Assembly: GCA_018261905.1 (NCBI GenBank)
Contig: JAGTRU010000058.1
Coordinates: forward strand, 1-33,875
Source: Pseudomonadota bacterium
GTDB lineage: Bacteria; Pseudomonadota; Gammaproteobacteria; Burkholderiales; Rhodocyclaceae
DNA length: 33,875 bases
Reading direction: 5' to 3'
In this document: positions 22,091 through 29,445 of the stretch, piece by piece
Position numbering within the stretch: position 1 is the stretch's first letter
Layout: each line of letters starts with the position of its first letter
The notes under the pieces: model-generated
Told to the model about the DNA's origin: nothing
Seen by the model: the letters and a program-made list of their open reading frames with translations, nothing else
Databases searched by the model: none
Program-made: the position numbers and the translations under genes

Positions 22091-23488
22091 TCAGACGATA
22101 CCGGTGGCGTAGTAGGTGGCGATCACCACGAACACCGCCAAGGTTTTGATGCAGGTGATGGCAAAAATATCCTTGTAGGACTGCCGGTGGGTCAGGCCGG
22201 TCACCGCCAGCAGCGTGATCACGGCACCGTTGTGCGGCAGCGTGTCCATGCCGCCGGAGGCCATCGAGGCGACGCGGTGGAAGACTTCAAGCGGAATACC
22301 GGCGGCCTGCGCGTTGGCGATGAAGGTTTCGGCCATGGCGGCCAGTGCGATGCCCATGCCGCCCGAGGCGGAACCGGTGATGCCGGCCAGCGAGGTGACG
22401 GTGATCGCTTCGTTGATCAGCGGATTGGGAATCGCGCTCAGCGCATTGGCGACCACCAGGAAGCCGGGCAGTGCCGCGATCACGGCACCGAAGCCGTATT
22501 CGGAAGCGGTGTTCATGGTCGCCAGCAGGGCACCGCCGATGGCGCTCTTGCTGCCTTCGGCGAACTTGGCGGCGACCAGTTTCCAGCCGAAGACGAAGAC
22601 CGTCGCGATACCGATCAGCAGCGCCCCTTCAACGGCCCAGATGGCCGCTACCGCCTTGGTCTGCTGCACCACCGGCGCGGCCTTGCCGATCACCGCCGGA
22701 ATGAAGGAGACCTTTTCGCCGTAGAGCAGCGGAATGGCGTTGGTGAACACCTTGTTCATGACGCCAACCATGATCAGCGGCAGGATGGCGATCAGCGGAT
22801 GCACCAGCTTCTCGTCCGCGATGAGTTCCGGTTCGTTGCTGTGCCCGGTGCCGTAACCTTCGCCAGCAACAGCGGCACGGCGGCGGGCCGATTCCAGATA
22901 GAGCATGCCGACGACGAAAATAAAAACGGCGCCGATCACCCCAAGCCAGGGGGCGGCGTAGATGTCGGTCTTGAAGAAGGTGGTCGGGATGATGTTCTGG
23001 ATCTGCGGCGTACCGGGCAGGGAATCCATCGTGAAGGTGAAGGCGCCGAGCGCGATGGTGCCGGGAATCAGGCGCTTCGGGATATTGCCCTGGCGGAACA
23101 TTTCGGCGGCAAACGGGTACACCGCGAAGACCACGACGAACAGCGAGACGCCGCCGTAGGTCAGGATGGCGCAGACGATGACGATGGAGAACATCGCCCG
23201 CTCGCGGCCGATCAGCTTAATCACCGAGGCGACGATAGCCTTGGAGAAGCCGGAAAGCTCGATCACCTTGCCGAACACGGCACCGAGCAGGAAGACCGGG
23301 AAAAAGTTTTTGACGAAACCGACCATCTTGTCCATGAACAAGCCGGTAAACATCGGCGCCACCATGTTGGGGTCGATGAACAGCACGGCGCCGAGGGCGG
23401 CGATCGGGGCGAAGAGGATGACGCTGTAGCCGCGATAGGCCACGAACATCAGAAAAGCCAGGGCGGCCAGAACGATGATGAAATCCAC
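22091..23488 (-). CDS. GntP-family permease (hydroxybutyrate/organic-acid type)
   Basis: 465 residues, highly hydrophobic, with about 12-13 membrane helices from MDFIIVLAALAFLMFVAYRG to KTLAVFVVIATYYATGIV. GntP signatures are present: GAFTFTMDSLPGTPQIQN, ASEYGFGAVIAALPGF, ITGSASGGMGIALA and ASGGMDTLPHNGAVITLL. Proteins with these exact loops are usually annotated as D-beta-hydroxybutyrate permeases rather than gluconate transporters. The GTG start is preceded by AAAGGAGA. It is first in the operon behind a sigma-54 promoter and followed by the CoA-transferase, fitting import and activation of a hydroxy or short-chain acid. Confidence 0.92.
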   Translation of the reverse strand: MDFIIVLAALAFLMFVAYRGYSVILFAPIAALGAVLFIDPNMVAPMFTGLFMDKMVGFVKNFFPVFLLGAVFGKVIELSGFSKAIVASVIKLIGRERAMFSIVIVCAILTYGGVSLFVVVFAVYPFAAEMFRQGNIPKRLIPGTIALGAFTFTMDSLPGTPQIQNIIPTTFFKTDIYAAPWLGVIGAVFIFVVGMLYLESARRRAAVAGEGYGTGHSNEPELIADEKLVHPLIAILPLIMVGVMNKVFTNAIPLLYGEKVSFIPAVIGKAAPVVQQTKAVAAIWAVEGALLIGIATVFVFGWKLVAAKFAEGSKSAIGGALLATMNTASEYGFGAVIAALPGFLVVANALSAIPNPLINEAITVTSLAGITGSASGGMGIALAAMAETFIANAQAAGIPLEVFHRVASMASGGMDTLPHNGAVITLLAVTGLTHRQSYKDIFAITCIKTLAVFVVIATYYATGIV

Positions 23489-23512
23489 GCTTGTCTCCTT
23501 TATGAATTATTG

Positions 23513-23538
23513 CGGAGCCTGCGCTATCGCAGGCTCCG
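23513..23538. repeat. Perfect 11-base inverted repeat over the -12 element
   Basis: CGGAGCCTGCG (23513-23523), loop CTAT, CGCAGGCTCCG (23528-23538). One arm is part of the sigma-54 promoter and the other lies at the expected transcription start. No T-run follows, so it is not an obvious terminator. Confidence 0.8.
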
Positions 23539-23543
23539 TGCCA
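23529..23543 (-). promoter_or_regulatory. Sigma-54 promoter of the GntP/CoA-transferase operon
   Basis: Minus strand TGGCACGGAGCCTGC: -24 TGGCACG perfect, -12 CTGC, GG and GC exactly 10 bases apart. It is 41 bases before the permease start. A PAS/AAA+ sigma-54 activator is encoded directly upstream. Confidence 0.8.
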
Positions 23544-23602
23544 GACAAGCCAAGTCATTGAGAACGCTGGAAATCAGGCTTTGTTTACGGCCAGCTAAGA
23601 AA

Positions 23603-23633
23603 ACAAATGTCTGTTCGAGCGGACACCCTGTCC
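23603..23633 (-). promoter_or_regulatory. Candidate activator binding sites for the sigma-54 promoter
   Basis: A perfect inverted repeat GGACA-CCC-TGTCC at 23621-23633, and a second TGTC-type half-site region (AAATGTCTGTTCG) beside it, about 100 bases upstream of the expected start. Position and symmetry suit an enhancer-binding protein such as the adjacent regulator. Confidence 0.45.
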
Positions 23634-23635
23634 AG

Positions 23636-25051
23636 TCAGGCAGACACTTCGGAAAACGGATTACCGACGCCGAGGAGGGCAATCTTTTCATAGAGGGCGG
23701 CGCGCGAGATGCCGAGCAGGCGGGCCGCCATCGTCTTGTTGCCACGGCTGTTGTTGAGGGCGGCGATGATCGCCTCGCGTTCGGCCCGCGCGACGACACC
23801 GGCAATGCCCTGGGCCGCGAGGCTCGTCATGGCGCGCCGGCCAGCCGCCGCCGGCATCACCTTGTCGAGATCGGCGACTTCCAGCACTTCGCCGTCGCTC
23901 ATCAGCAGCGCCCGTTCCAGAACGTTCGACAACTCCCGGACATTGCCCGGCCAATCATGCAGCAGCAGACGATTCAGGGCAGCCGAACTGATGCTGTGCA
24001 AGGGCATGCCCTGTTGCCGGCCGATCAGTTCGATCAGGTATTCGGCGAGCAGCGCCATGTCCTCGGAGCGCTCGCGCAGCGGCGGCGTCTTCAAGGTGAT
24101 GACATTGAGCCGGTAATAGAGGTCGGCCCGGAACTGGCCGTCCGCCACCATCTGTTCCAGGTTGCGGCTGGTCGCCGCAACAACCCGGAGGTCGACCGTT
24201 TCCAGACGGTTCGAGCCGACCGCCTCGAATTCCCGCTCCTGCAGCACGCGCAACAGTTTGGCCTGAAGAGCCAGTGACATGTCGCCGATTTCGTCGAGAA
24301 ACAGCGTGCCACCATCGGCCAGCTTGAACTTGCCGATCCGACCGCGCCGCTCGGCGCCGGTGAAGGCGCCCCCGGCAACGCCGAAAAATTCGGCTTCGAG
24401 CAGGGTCTCCGGCACCGCGGCGATGTTGACCGCGACAAACGGCCCGTTGGCGCGTGGACTGGCGGCATGAATGGCCTGCGCCAGCAATTCCTTGCCGGTC
24501 CCGGTTTCGCCGAGAATGAGCAGCGACGACGAGGTTCGGGCCGCCCGCCGCGCCGCTTGCTTGAGTTCGGTACAGGCCGGACCGCAGCCGACGAAACTGG
24601 AAAAAGTGTACTTGGTGCGCCGGGCGTCGGCCAGTTTGCGTTCGGCATCGGCCAGATCGGCACGCAGGCGCTGGTAGCGTGAAACCACCGGCGCCAGGTG
24701 GCGCGGATCGTCGTACAGCATGAAACCGACGGCGCCGACCACCTGGCCGCTGGCATCGCGCAACGGCAGGCGGGTCACGACGAAGGACTCGGTGCCGAAA
24801 TCCATGATATCGAGCATGATCGGCCGCCCGCTGTCGACCACCTGCCGCATCTGGCTGTTGGGGATGACTTCCTCGATCGGCCGGCCAAGCATCGCCGCCG
24901 GATCGGCGATGCCCAGGCGCACCGGGTAATGGTCATTCATCCAGACAACGTTGGCCCGGGCATCGACGATCACCGCCCCCTCGCACAACTCGGCGAAATG
25001 CGCGAGCAGCGACTGATTGGCCAACTGGCGTAATTCGGCCGGGCTGGTCAT
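23636..25051 (-). CDS. PAS-domain sigma-54 enhancer-binding regulator (HbcR-like)
   Basis: 471 residues from the ATG at 25051 (MTSPAELRQLANQ); ATG 25093 and GTG 25108 are longer options, all with weak ribosome sites. A PAS domain (about 15-115: GAVIVDARANVVWMNDHY, LPLRDASGQVVGAVGFML) senses a ligand. The AAA+ core has GETGTGKE, an intact GAFTGA, GGTLFLDEIGDM and DWPGNVREL. A Fis helix-turn-helix ends the chain (NKTMAARLLGISRAALYEKI). The arrangement PAS-AAA+-Fis next to a GntP permease matches the Pseudomonas HbcR regulator of hydroxybutyrate use; that link is by family knowledge and context. It is transcribed in the same direction as its likely target operon but separated by a sigma-54 promoter and a 148-base gap. 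Confidence 0.92.
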   Translation of the reverse strand: MTSPAELRQLANQSLLAHFAELCEGAVIVDARANVVWMNDHYPVRLGIADPAAMLGRPIEEVIPNSQMRQVVDSGRPIMLDIMDFGTESFVVTRLPLRDASGQVVGAVGFMLYDDPRHLAPVVSRYQRLRADLADAERKLADARRTKYTFSSFVGCGPACTELKQAARRAARTSSSLLILGETGTGKELLAQAIHAASPRANGPFVAVNIAAVPETLLEAEFFGVAGGAFTGAERRGRIGKFKLADGGTLFLDEIGDMSLALQAKLLRVLQEREFEAVGSNRLETVDLRVVAATSRNLEQMVADGQFRADLYYRLNVITLKTPPLRERSEDMALLAEYLIELIGRQQGMPLHSISSAALNRLLLHDWPGNVRELSNVLERALLMSDGEVLEVADLDKVMPAAAGRRAMTSLAAQGIAGVVARAEREAIIAALNNSRGNKTMAARLLGISRAALYEKIALLGVGNPFSEVSA

Positions 25052-25108
25052 CGGCCGATCGGGCAAGGTTTTGCGCGCCGCTGGCGCGGCCATCCGCGGG
25101 CCCGGCAC

Positions 25109-25546
25109 AACCGGAAAACGCCGGGCCGGCCTCCCTGGTCGGGAAGTGTCATGTCTCCATCCTCAATCCGATGTCGTTCGGCAAAAGCAAACGCAACGGG
25201 GGACGGGCATGCGGTTTTGTCTTTGATCCCTTCCCCGAATCAGGGGAGTATTGGGAGATTCGGCCGCCTTGGCAAGGCCCCTTAGGGAAAACCCTTGGGT
25301 CCATCCGGCCCCTGGCCGAGCCGGGAACCAGGACTCGCTTCCTTGGTCGCCACCTCTAGCGCCAGTACCTGGCAGCTAACCGGAAGCAGGCCGTTAGCGC
25401 CGGCCAGGTTGCGGGAACGACCAGCCCCGCAGAAAGGTTAACGGCGAATCAGGGAAAAGATTTGGGCCGGTTTAGGTTAAACGGCACAAAGAAATGTAAA
25501 GACACGGCCAACGTGACAACGACGCGGGGAAACAGGAGAAGCCCGC
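25109..25546. other. Non-coding stretch upstream of the PAS regulator
   Basis: No supported gene. It contains small inverted repeats: TCCCC-GAATCA-GGGGA near 25233, GCTAAC/GTTAGC around 25373-25405 and GTTTA-GG-TTAAAC near 25471. They may be regulator sites. The 14-mer GGAAAACCCTTGGG near 25287 is shared with the 96-bp repeat. Confidence 0.4.
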
Positions 25547-25762
25547 CTACTTGTTGCTGACCCGCTTCCTTTTTTCCCAACGGCGATCCGGCTCGCCCCT
25601 TGGTTGTTCCCGGCGATCGCTCAAGGCCCGACCTTGCCGCTGCTTGTCCCGCCGCGAGCGTATGGCCGCCGCGGCATACAACGACGCCACCGCGAGCAGG
25701 AAGCCCAAGCTCGCCCAGGGAAATTGCATGATCTTCTCGAGCATACTCATGTGCAATCCCAT
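25547..25762 (-). CDS. Possible small single-span membrane protein
   Basis: 71 residues (MGLHMSMLEKIMQF...), or 67 from the ATG at 25750. One hydrophobic helix WASLGFLLAVASLYAAAAI is followed by a strongly basic tail (RSRRDKQRQGRALSDRR, EKRKRVSNK), a plausible positive-inside topology. No family recognised, no clear ribosome site, and no operon partners. Kept because the frame lies in otherwise empty sequence and has a coherent membrane topology. Confidence 0.4.
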   Translation of the reverse strand: MGLHMSMLEKIMQFPWASLGFLLAVASLYAAAAIRSRRDKQRQGRALSDRREQPRGEPDRRWEKRKRVSNK

Positions 25763-25778
25763 TGAAAGCGTATGAACC

Positions 25779-25810
25779 TGAAAACCTTACCGCGGAGTCG
25801 CAAAGGAGAA
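25779..25810. repeat. Half copy of the dispersed palindromic repeat (copy D)
   Basis: TGAAAACCTTACCGCGGAGT and CGCAAAGGAGA match the left arm of copies A and B almost base for base; the right arm is missing. The following 270 bases to the tRNA terminator hold no supported gene. Confidence 0.65.
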
Positions 25811-26079
25811 TGTAAAGTTTGGACAGCGATCCTGGGAAATTGGTTTCCGCCAGAGGCTCACCGTTGCCGAAAGCGGTCGCCGGGCGACGGACGGCAAAAG
25901 GCCTGCCCCCTGGCTTTATTTAGCGGTTCTGGCCTTGAAAGAGGTCTTTGGCGGGCAATGAGGGAGCGAACAAACCCCGCTTTTCCTTGCCATGCCGTCG
26001 ATCTTGAAGCCCAAAAACCGACAGTTGCCCCCAAATATGGCCGACGGCAAGACAACCCCGGGGCCCATCGGCGGCCAAC

Positions 26080-26122
26080 AAAAAGGCCGGCAACCCTTGA
26101 AAAATCAGGTGTTTCCGGCCTT
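26080..26122 (-). terminator. Intrinsic terminator of the tRNA-Ala transcript
   Basis: Minus strand AAGGCCGG ... CCGGCCTT with a 24-base loop, then a T-run (complement of 26080-26084), 22 bases beyond the tRNA 3' end. Confidence 0.75.
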
Positions 26123-26144
26123 ATTTGCGATACCTTGTAGTCGT

Positions 26145-26220
<76 letters not shown>

Positions 26221-26307
26221 AACGTTGGGCGATTTTATATCAGTCTATTTCGCTTATCCAAGCACTATGAACGATATACCCATTACTTTCTGAATCTTGC
26301 CCGCGCT

Positions 26308-27315
26308 TCAGCTCTGGCCGGCGCCGGCGACGGCGCGCCGCAAACGGTCGGCGACCGCGGCCCAGGACGGCGTATCGGGAAGAGCCTCGACGGCGATCAG
26401 GTCGACACCGGCGTGATCCATCTCGCGCAGCGCCGCGTAGAGGCCGTGCGCGTAACCGACCGGATCGGCCGGCAGCAGGTGCCAGGCGTGCGGCAGGCCG
26501 GCCTGCGGCGGCTGGCTGTGGGCGATGACGCCGCAACGGCCGCCCTTGTGACGCTGGGCGTTGAGGAAATCGAGCAGGCGTTCGCCGGCGACCAGGCGCA
26601 TCGGCGTCTGCGGCGCGTAATGCGCGGCCAACGAACCGGAAACGCGCGGTGCGCCGCTCGCCGTCTCGATCAGCGGTTGATGACCGAGCACCGCCGCCAG
26701 ATGGGCCGGCTCGATATGGCCCGGGCGCAGGACCACCGGTTCACCACGCGAACAATCGACGATGGTCGATTCGATGCCGACTTTGCACGGCCCGCCATCG
26801 AGGATCAGCGACACACGATCACCGAGTTCTTCGCGCACATGCTCGGCCGTGGTCGGGCTGATGCGCCCGAAACGATTGGCCGAGGGTGCGGCGATGCCGG
26901 CGTGTTCGCCGGCGCCTTTGCCAAAACTCGCGGCGAAGCGGCGCAGCAGCTCAAGCGCCACCGGGTGGCCGGGGACGCGCAGGCCGACGGTGTCCTGGCC
27001 GCCAGTGACGGCGTCCGGCACCCAGGCCTGTTTCTTCAAAATCAGGGTCAGCGGGCCGGGCCAGAAACTCTCCATGAGTTCCCAGGCGACGGCAGGAACC
27101 TGCTCCGCCCAGTGATCGACGGCATCGTGACCGGAAATATGGACGATCAGTGGATGATCGGCCGGCCGCCCCTTGGCGGCGAAGATTTTGGCGACCGCCG
27201 CCGGATTGGCGGCGTCGGCGCCCAGACCGTAGACCGTCTCGGTCGGCAAGGCGACCAGTTCGCCGGCGCGCAGCAGCGCGACGGCACGGTCATAGTCCGG
27301 GCTCAGGGGCAGCAA
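26308..27315 (-). CDS. Sua5/TsaC L-threonylcarbamoyladenylate synthase (long form)
   Basis: 335 residues. The YrdC domain (about 1-200) has LPTETVYGLGADA, FAAKGRPADHPLIVH, IAAPSANRFGRISPTT and IESTIVDCS. A linker with VLRPGHI and APRVSGSLAAHYAPQTP leads to the C-terminal Sua5 domain (about 230-325). It makes threonylcarbamoyl-AMP for the t6A37 modification of ANN-decoding tRNAs. It starts 4 bases after the purE stop and is followed by a tRNA gene. The two-domain form rather than the short E. coli TsaC is usual in many betaproteobacteria. Confidence 0.95.
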   Translation of the reverse strand: MLPLSPDYDRAVALLRAGELVALPTETVYGLGADAANPAAVAKIFAAKGRPADHPLIVHISGHDAVDHWAEQVPAVAWELMESFWPGPLTLILKKQAWVPDAVTGGQDTVGLRVPGHPVALELLRRFAASFGKGAGEHAGIAAPSANRFGRISPTTAEHVREELGDRVSLILDGGPCKVGIESTIVDCSRGEPVVLRPGHIEPAHLAAVLGHQPLIETASGAPRVSGSLAAHYAPQTPMRLVAGERLLDFLNAQRHKGGRCGVIAHSQPPQAGLPHAWHLLPADPVGYAHGLYAALREMDHAGVDLIAVEALPDTPSWAAVADRLRRAVAGAGQS

Positions 27316-27319
27316 GGGC

Positions 27320-27817
27320 TCAGACCAGGTCGGGCAGGGTCTTGGCCAGCACCTTTTCGGTCTGGTTAACGCGGAACTGGGTCAGCTTGTCGGCCACCGC
27401 CGCGTCGCTCAGAGCCAGGATGGAAACGGCAAACAGCGCGGCATTGGTGGCCCCGGCTTCGCCGACGGCGAAGGTGGCAACCGGAATGCCGCCCGGCATC
27501 TGCACCATGGAAAGCAGCGAGTCGAGGCCCATCAGGTGCTTCGACGGCATCGGCACGCCAAGCACCGGGATCTGCGTCTTGGCGGCGAGCACGCCGGCCA
27601 GGTGGGCAGCACCACCGGCCGCGCCGATCAGCACCTTGATGCCGCGCCCGGCAGCCGTGGCAGCATAGTCCAGAGCCTGATCCGGCGTGCGGTGCGCCGA
27701 CAGGACCTTGGCTTCGTAAGGAATGCCGAGGTTCTTCAGGGTTTCGGCGGCGGCCTTCATGATCGGCCAGTCGCTGTCCGAACCCATGACGATACCGACC
27801 AGTGCTTGATTGCTCAT
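27320..27817 (-). CDS. purE: N5-carboxyaminoimidazole ribonucleotide mutase
   Basis: 165 residues, class I PurE. Substrate loop GSDSDWPIM near the start, catalytic histidine in SAHRTP, AAGGAAHLAGVLAA, PVLGVPMPSKHLMGLDSLLS and QMPGGIPVATFAVG. It converts N5-CAIR to CAIR in purine synthesis. Ribosome site AAGGAAA precedes the ATG. The expected partner purK is not in the window; instead sua5 follows at 4 bases. It lies 85 bases downstream of folD. Confidence 0.97.
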   Translation of the reverse strand: MSNQALVGIVMGSDSDWPIMKAAAETLKNLGIPYEAKVLSAHRTPDQALDYAATAAGRGIKVLIGAAGGAAHLAGVLAAKTQIPVLGVPMPSKHLMGLDSLLSMVQMPGGIPVATFAVGEAGATNAALFAVSILALSDAAVADKLTQFRVNQTEKVLAKTLPDLV

Positions 27818-27902
27818 GTTGATTTCCTTGCGAGATATAGGGATGCGTGAATGTTGCCGAGCACGGCCCGCGCCGGCAGGCCTTGGTCAGCAATCCGGCA
27901 AA

Positions 27903-28760
27903 TTAGTTTCCGGCCGCCTTGCGCTCGGCCGCCTCGATGGTGTTGGCGAGCAGCATGGTGATCGTCATCGGCCCGACGCCGCCCGGCACCGGCGTGATCT
28001 GGCCGGCCGTTTCGAGACAGCTGGCGAAATCGACGTCGCCGCACAGCTTGCCGTCCGGCAGGCGGTTGATGCCGACGTCGATGACCACGGCACCGGGCTT
28101 GATCATGTCGCCGGTGACGAACTTCGGTTTGCCGACGGCAGCGACGACGATGTCGGCGCGACTGGTGTGAAATTTCAGATCGCGGGTGCGCGAGTTGCAA
28201 ACGGTGACGGTCGCCCCGGCATTGATCAGCAACAGGGCCATGGGTTTGCCGACGATGTTGGAGCGGCCGATGACGACGGCTTCCTTGCCGTTGAGGTCAA
28301 CATTGCCCTTCTCGAACATCTTCATCACGCCGTAGGGGGTGCACGGAATGAAACGCGGATTGCCCTGGGCCAGCGCGCCGACGTTCTCGGCGTGAAAGCC
28401 GTCGACGTCCTTGGCGGCGGCAATCGCTTCGAGCACTTTTTCTTCGTCGAAATGCTTGGGCAAGGGCAATTGCACCAGGATGCCGTGGATGTTCGGGTCG
28501 GCATTCAGTTCAGCGATCTTGTCGAGCACCACCTGCTGGTCGACCGTGGCGTCATAAACGATCTTTTCGGAATGCATGCCAATCGCTAGGCAACCATTGA
28601 CCTTGTTACGCACATAGACTTCAGAGGCCGGGTCGGCACCGACCAGGATGACCACCAGACCGGGCTTGTGGCCCTTGGCCGTGAGCGCTTCGACGCGCCC
28701 CTTGAATCCCTGGCGCAGTTCTTCCGCCAGGGCCTTGCCGTCGATAATTTGTGCCGTCAT
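27903..28760 (-). CDS. folD: Bifunctional methylenetetrahydrofolate dehydrogenase/cyclohydrolase
   Basis: 285 residues from the ATG at 28760 (MTAQIIDGKALAEEL), with GGAGG ahead; the longer open frame passes through the terminator and is not used. FolD marks: catalytic lysine in YVRNKVNGC, QLPLPKHF, DVDGFHAENVG, PCTPYGVMKM, GRSNIVGKPMALLL, and the C-terminal VPGGVGPMTITMLLANT. It interconverts one-carbon folates that feed purine synthesis, which suits the downstream purE. Confidence 0.97.
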   Translation of the reverse strand: MTAQIIDGKALAEELRQGFKGRVEALTAKGHKPGLVVILVGADPASEVYVRNKVNGCLAIGMHSEKIVYDATVDQQVVLDKIAELNADPNIHGILVQLPLPKHFDEEKVLEAIAAAKDVDGFHAENVGALAQGNPRFIPCTPYGVMKMFEKGNVDLNGKEAVVIGRSNIVGKPMALLLINAGATVTVCNSRTRDLKFHTSRADIVVAAVGKPKFVTGDMIKPGAVVIDVGINRLPDGKLCGDVDFASCLETAGQITPVPGGVGPMTITMLLANTIEAAERKAAGN

Positions 28761-28777
28761 CGTCGCCTCCGCCAGAA

Positions 28778-28812
28778 ATGAAAAGGGGAAAGGCGGGCGC
28801 CTTTCCCTTTGA
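28778..28812 (-). terminator. Intrinsic terminator between iorB and folD
   Basis: Minus strand AAAGGGAAAGGC / GCCTTTCCCCTTT (12 pairs with one bulged base) followed by TTCATTT. It ends the iorAB transcript just before the folD start. Confidence 0.75.
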
Positions 28813-28833
28813 ATTGACTGAATTTTACCAGAA

Positions 28834-29445
28834 TCAGGCGAGCGCGGCTGCCGCGGCCCCGACCGCGGCCCGCCCGGCGGCGAAAGCACGCCGGTTCAGT
28901 TCGACCAGTTTCTCGCCCTTCTTCTGGAAGCGCTTGAGCACGCAGGCCAGCAGATCGTCGGCCGAAAACGGCAGGTGATCGGCAATGGCGCCAAGCATCA
29001 CGGTATTGCCCAGGCGGATGTCGCCGAGTTCGAGCGCAATGGTCGTCGCGTCGAAAGCGACGACCCGGTTGCCGCCCTTTTTCACCTCGGCAAGCGGGTC
29101 GGCCGGGTAATCGAAGAGACCCAGTTCGACCACCGGTGGCACCAGGCGCGCCGTGTTCATCAAGGTGATACCGCCCGGCTTCAGCATGTGCTGCCAGCGC
29201 ATCGCCTCGGCCGACTCGAAACCGAGCAGCACGTCAGCGGTGCCCGGCGTGATCTGCGGCGACAGCACCTTGGCACCAAAGCGCAGGTGCGAGGAAACGA
29301 CGCCGCCGCGCTGCGCCATACCGGCCACCTCGGTTTTCTTGGCGTCGTGGCCCATGGCGATGGCCGCTTCGGCGAGGATCTCGGTGGCGGTCATGACGCC
29401 CTGACCACCGATACCGACAACGAGGATATTGGTCGTTGCACTCAT
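28834..29445 (-). CDS. iorB: Indolepyruvate ferredoxin oxidoreductase, beta subunit
   Basis: 203 residues from the ATG at 29445 (MSATTNILVVGIGGQGVMT). The gamma-type POR domain shows GIGGQGVMTATEIL, KKTEVAGMAQRGGVVSSHLR, ADVLLGFESAEAMR and LGNTVMLGAIADHLPF. It pairs with IorA to oxidise aryl-pyruvates (from Trp, Phe, Tyr) to aryl-acetyl-CoA while reducing ferredoxin. The start overlaps the iorA stop (ATGA). Confidence 0.95.
   Translation of the reverse strand: MSATTNILVVGIGGQGVMTATEILAEAAIAMGHDAKKTEVAGMAQRGGVVSSHLRFGAKVLSPQITPGTADVLLGFESAEAMRWQHMLKPGGITLMNTARLVPPVVELGLFDYPADPLAEVKKGGNRVVAFDATTIALELGDIRLGNTVMLGAIADHLPFSADDLLACVLKRFQKKGEKLVELNRRAFAAGRAAVGAAAAALA

Noticed and set aside
22187..24277. 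696-codon plus-strand frame
   Set aside because: Runs antisense through GntP, a promoter and the PAS regulator; not a gene.
25258..25330. Possible third copy of the 96-bp repeat
   Set aside because: Only 14 bases (GGAAAACCCTTGGG) match well; the rest does not align.
25772..26140. 122-codon plus-strand frame
   Set aside because: Made of repeat copy D and the tRNA terminator; no ribosome site or family likeness.
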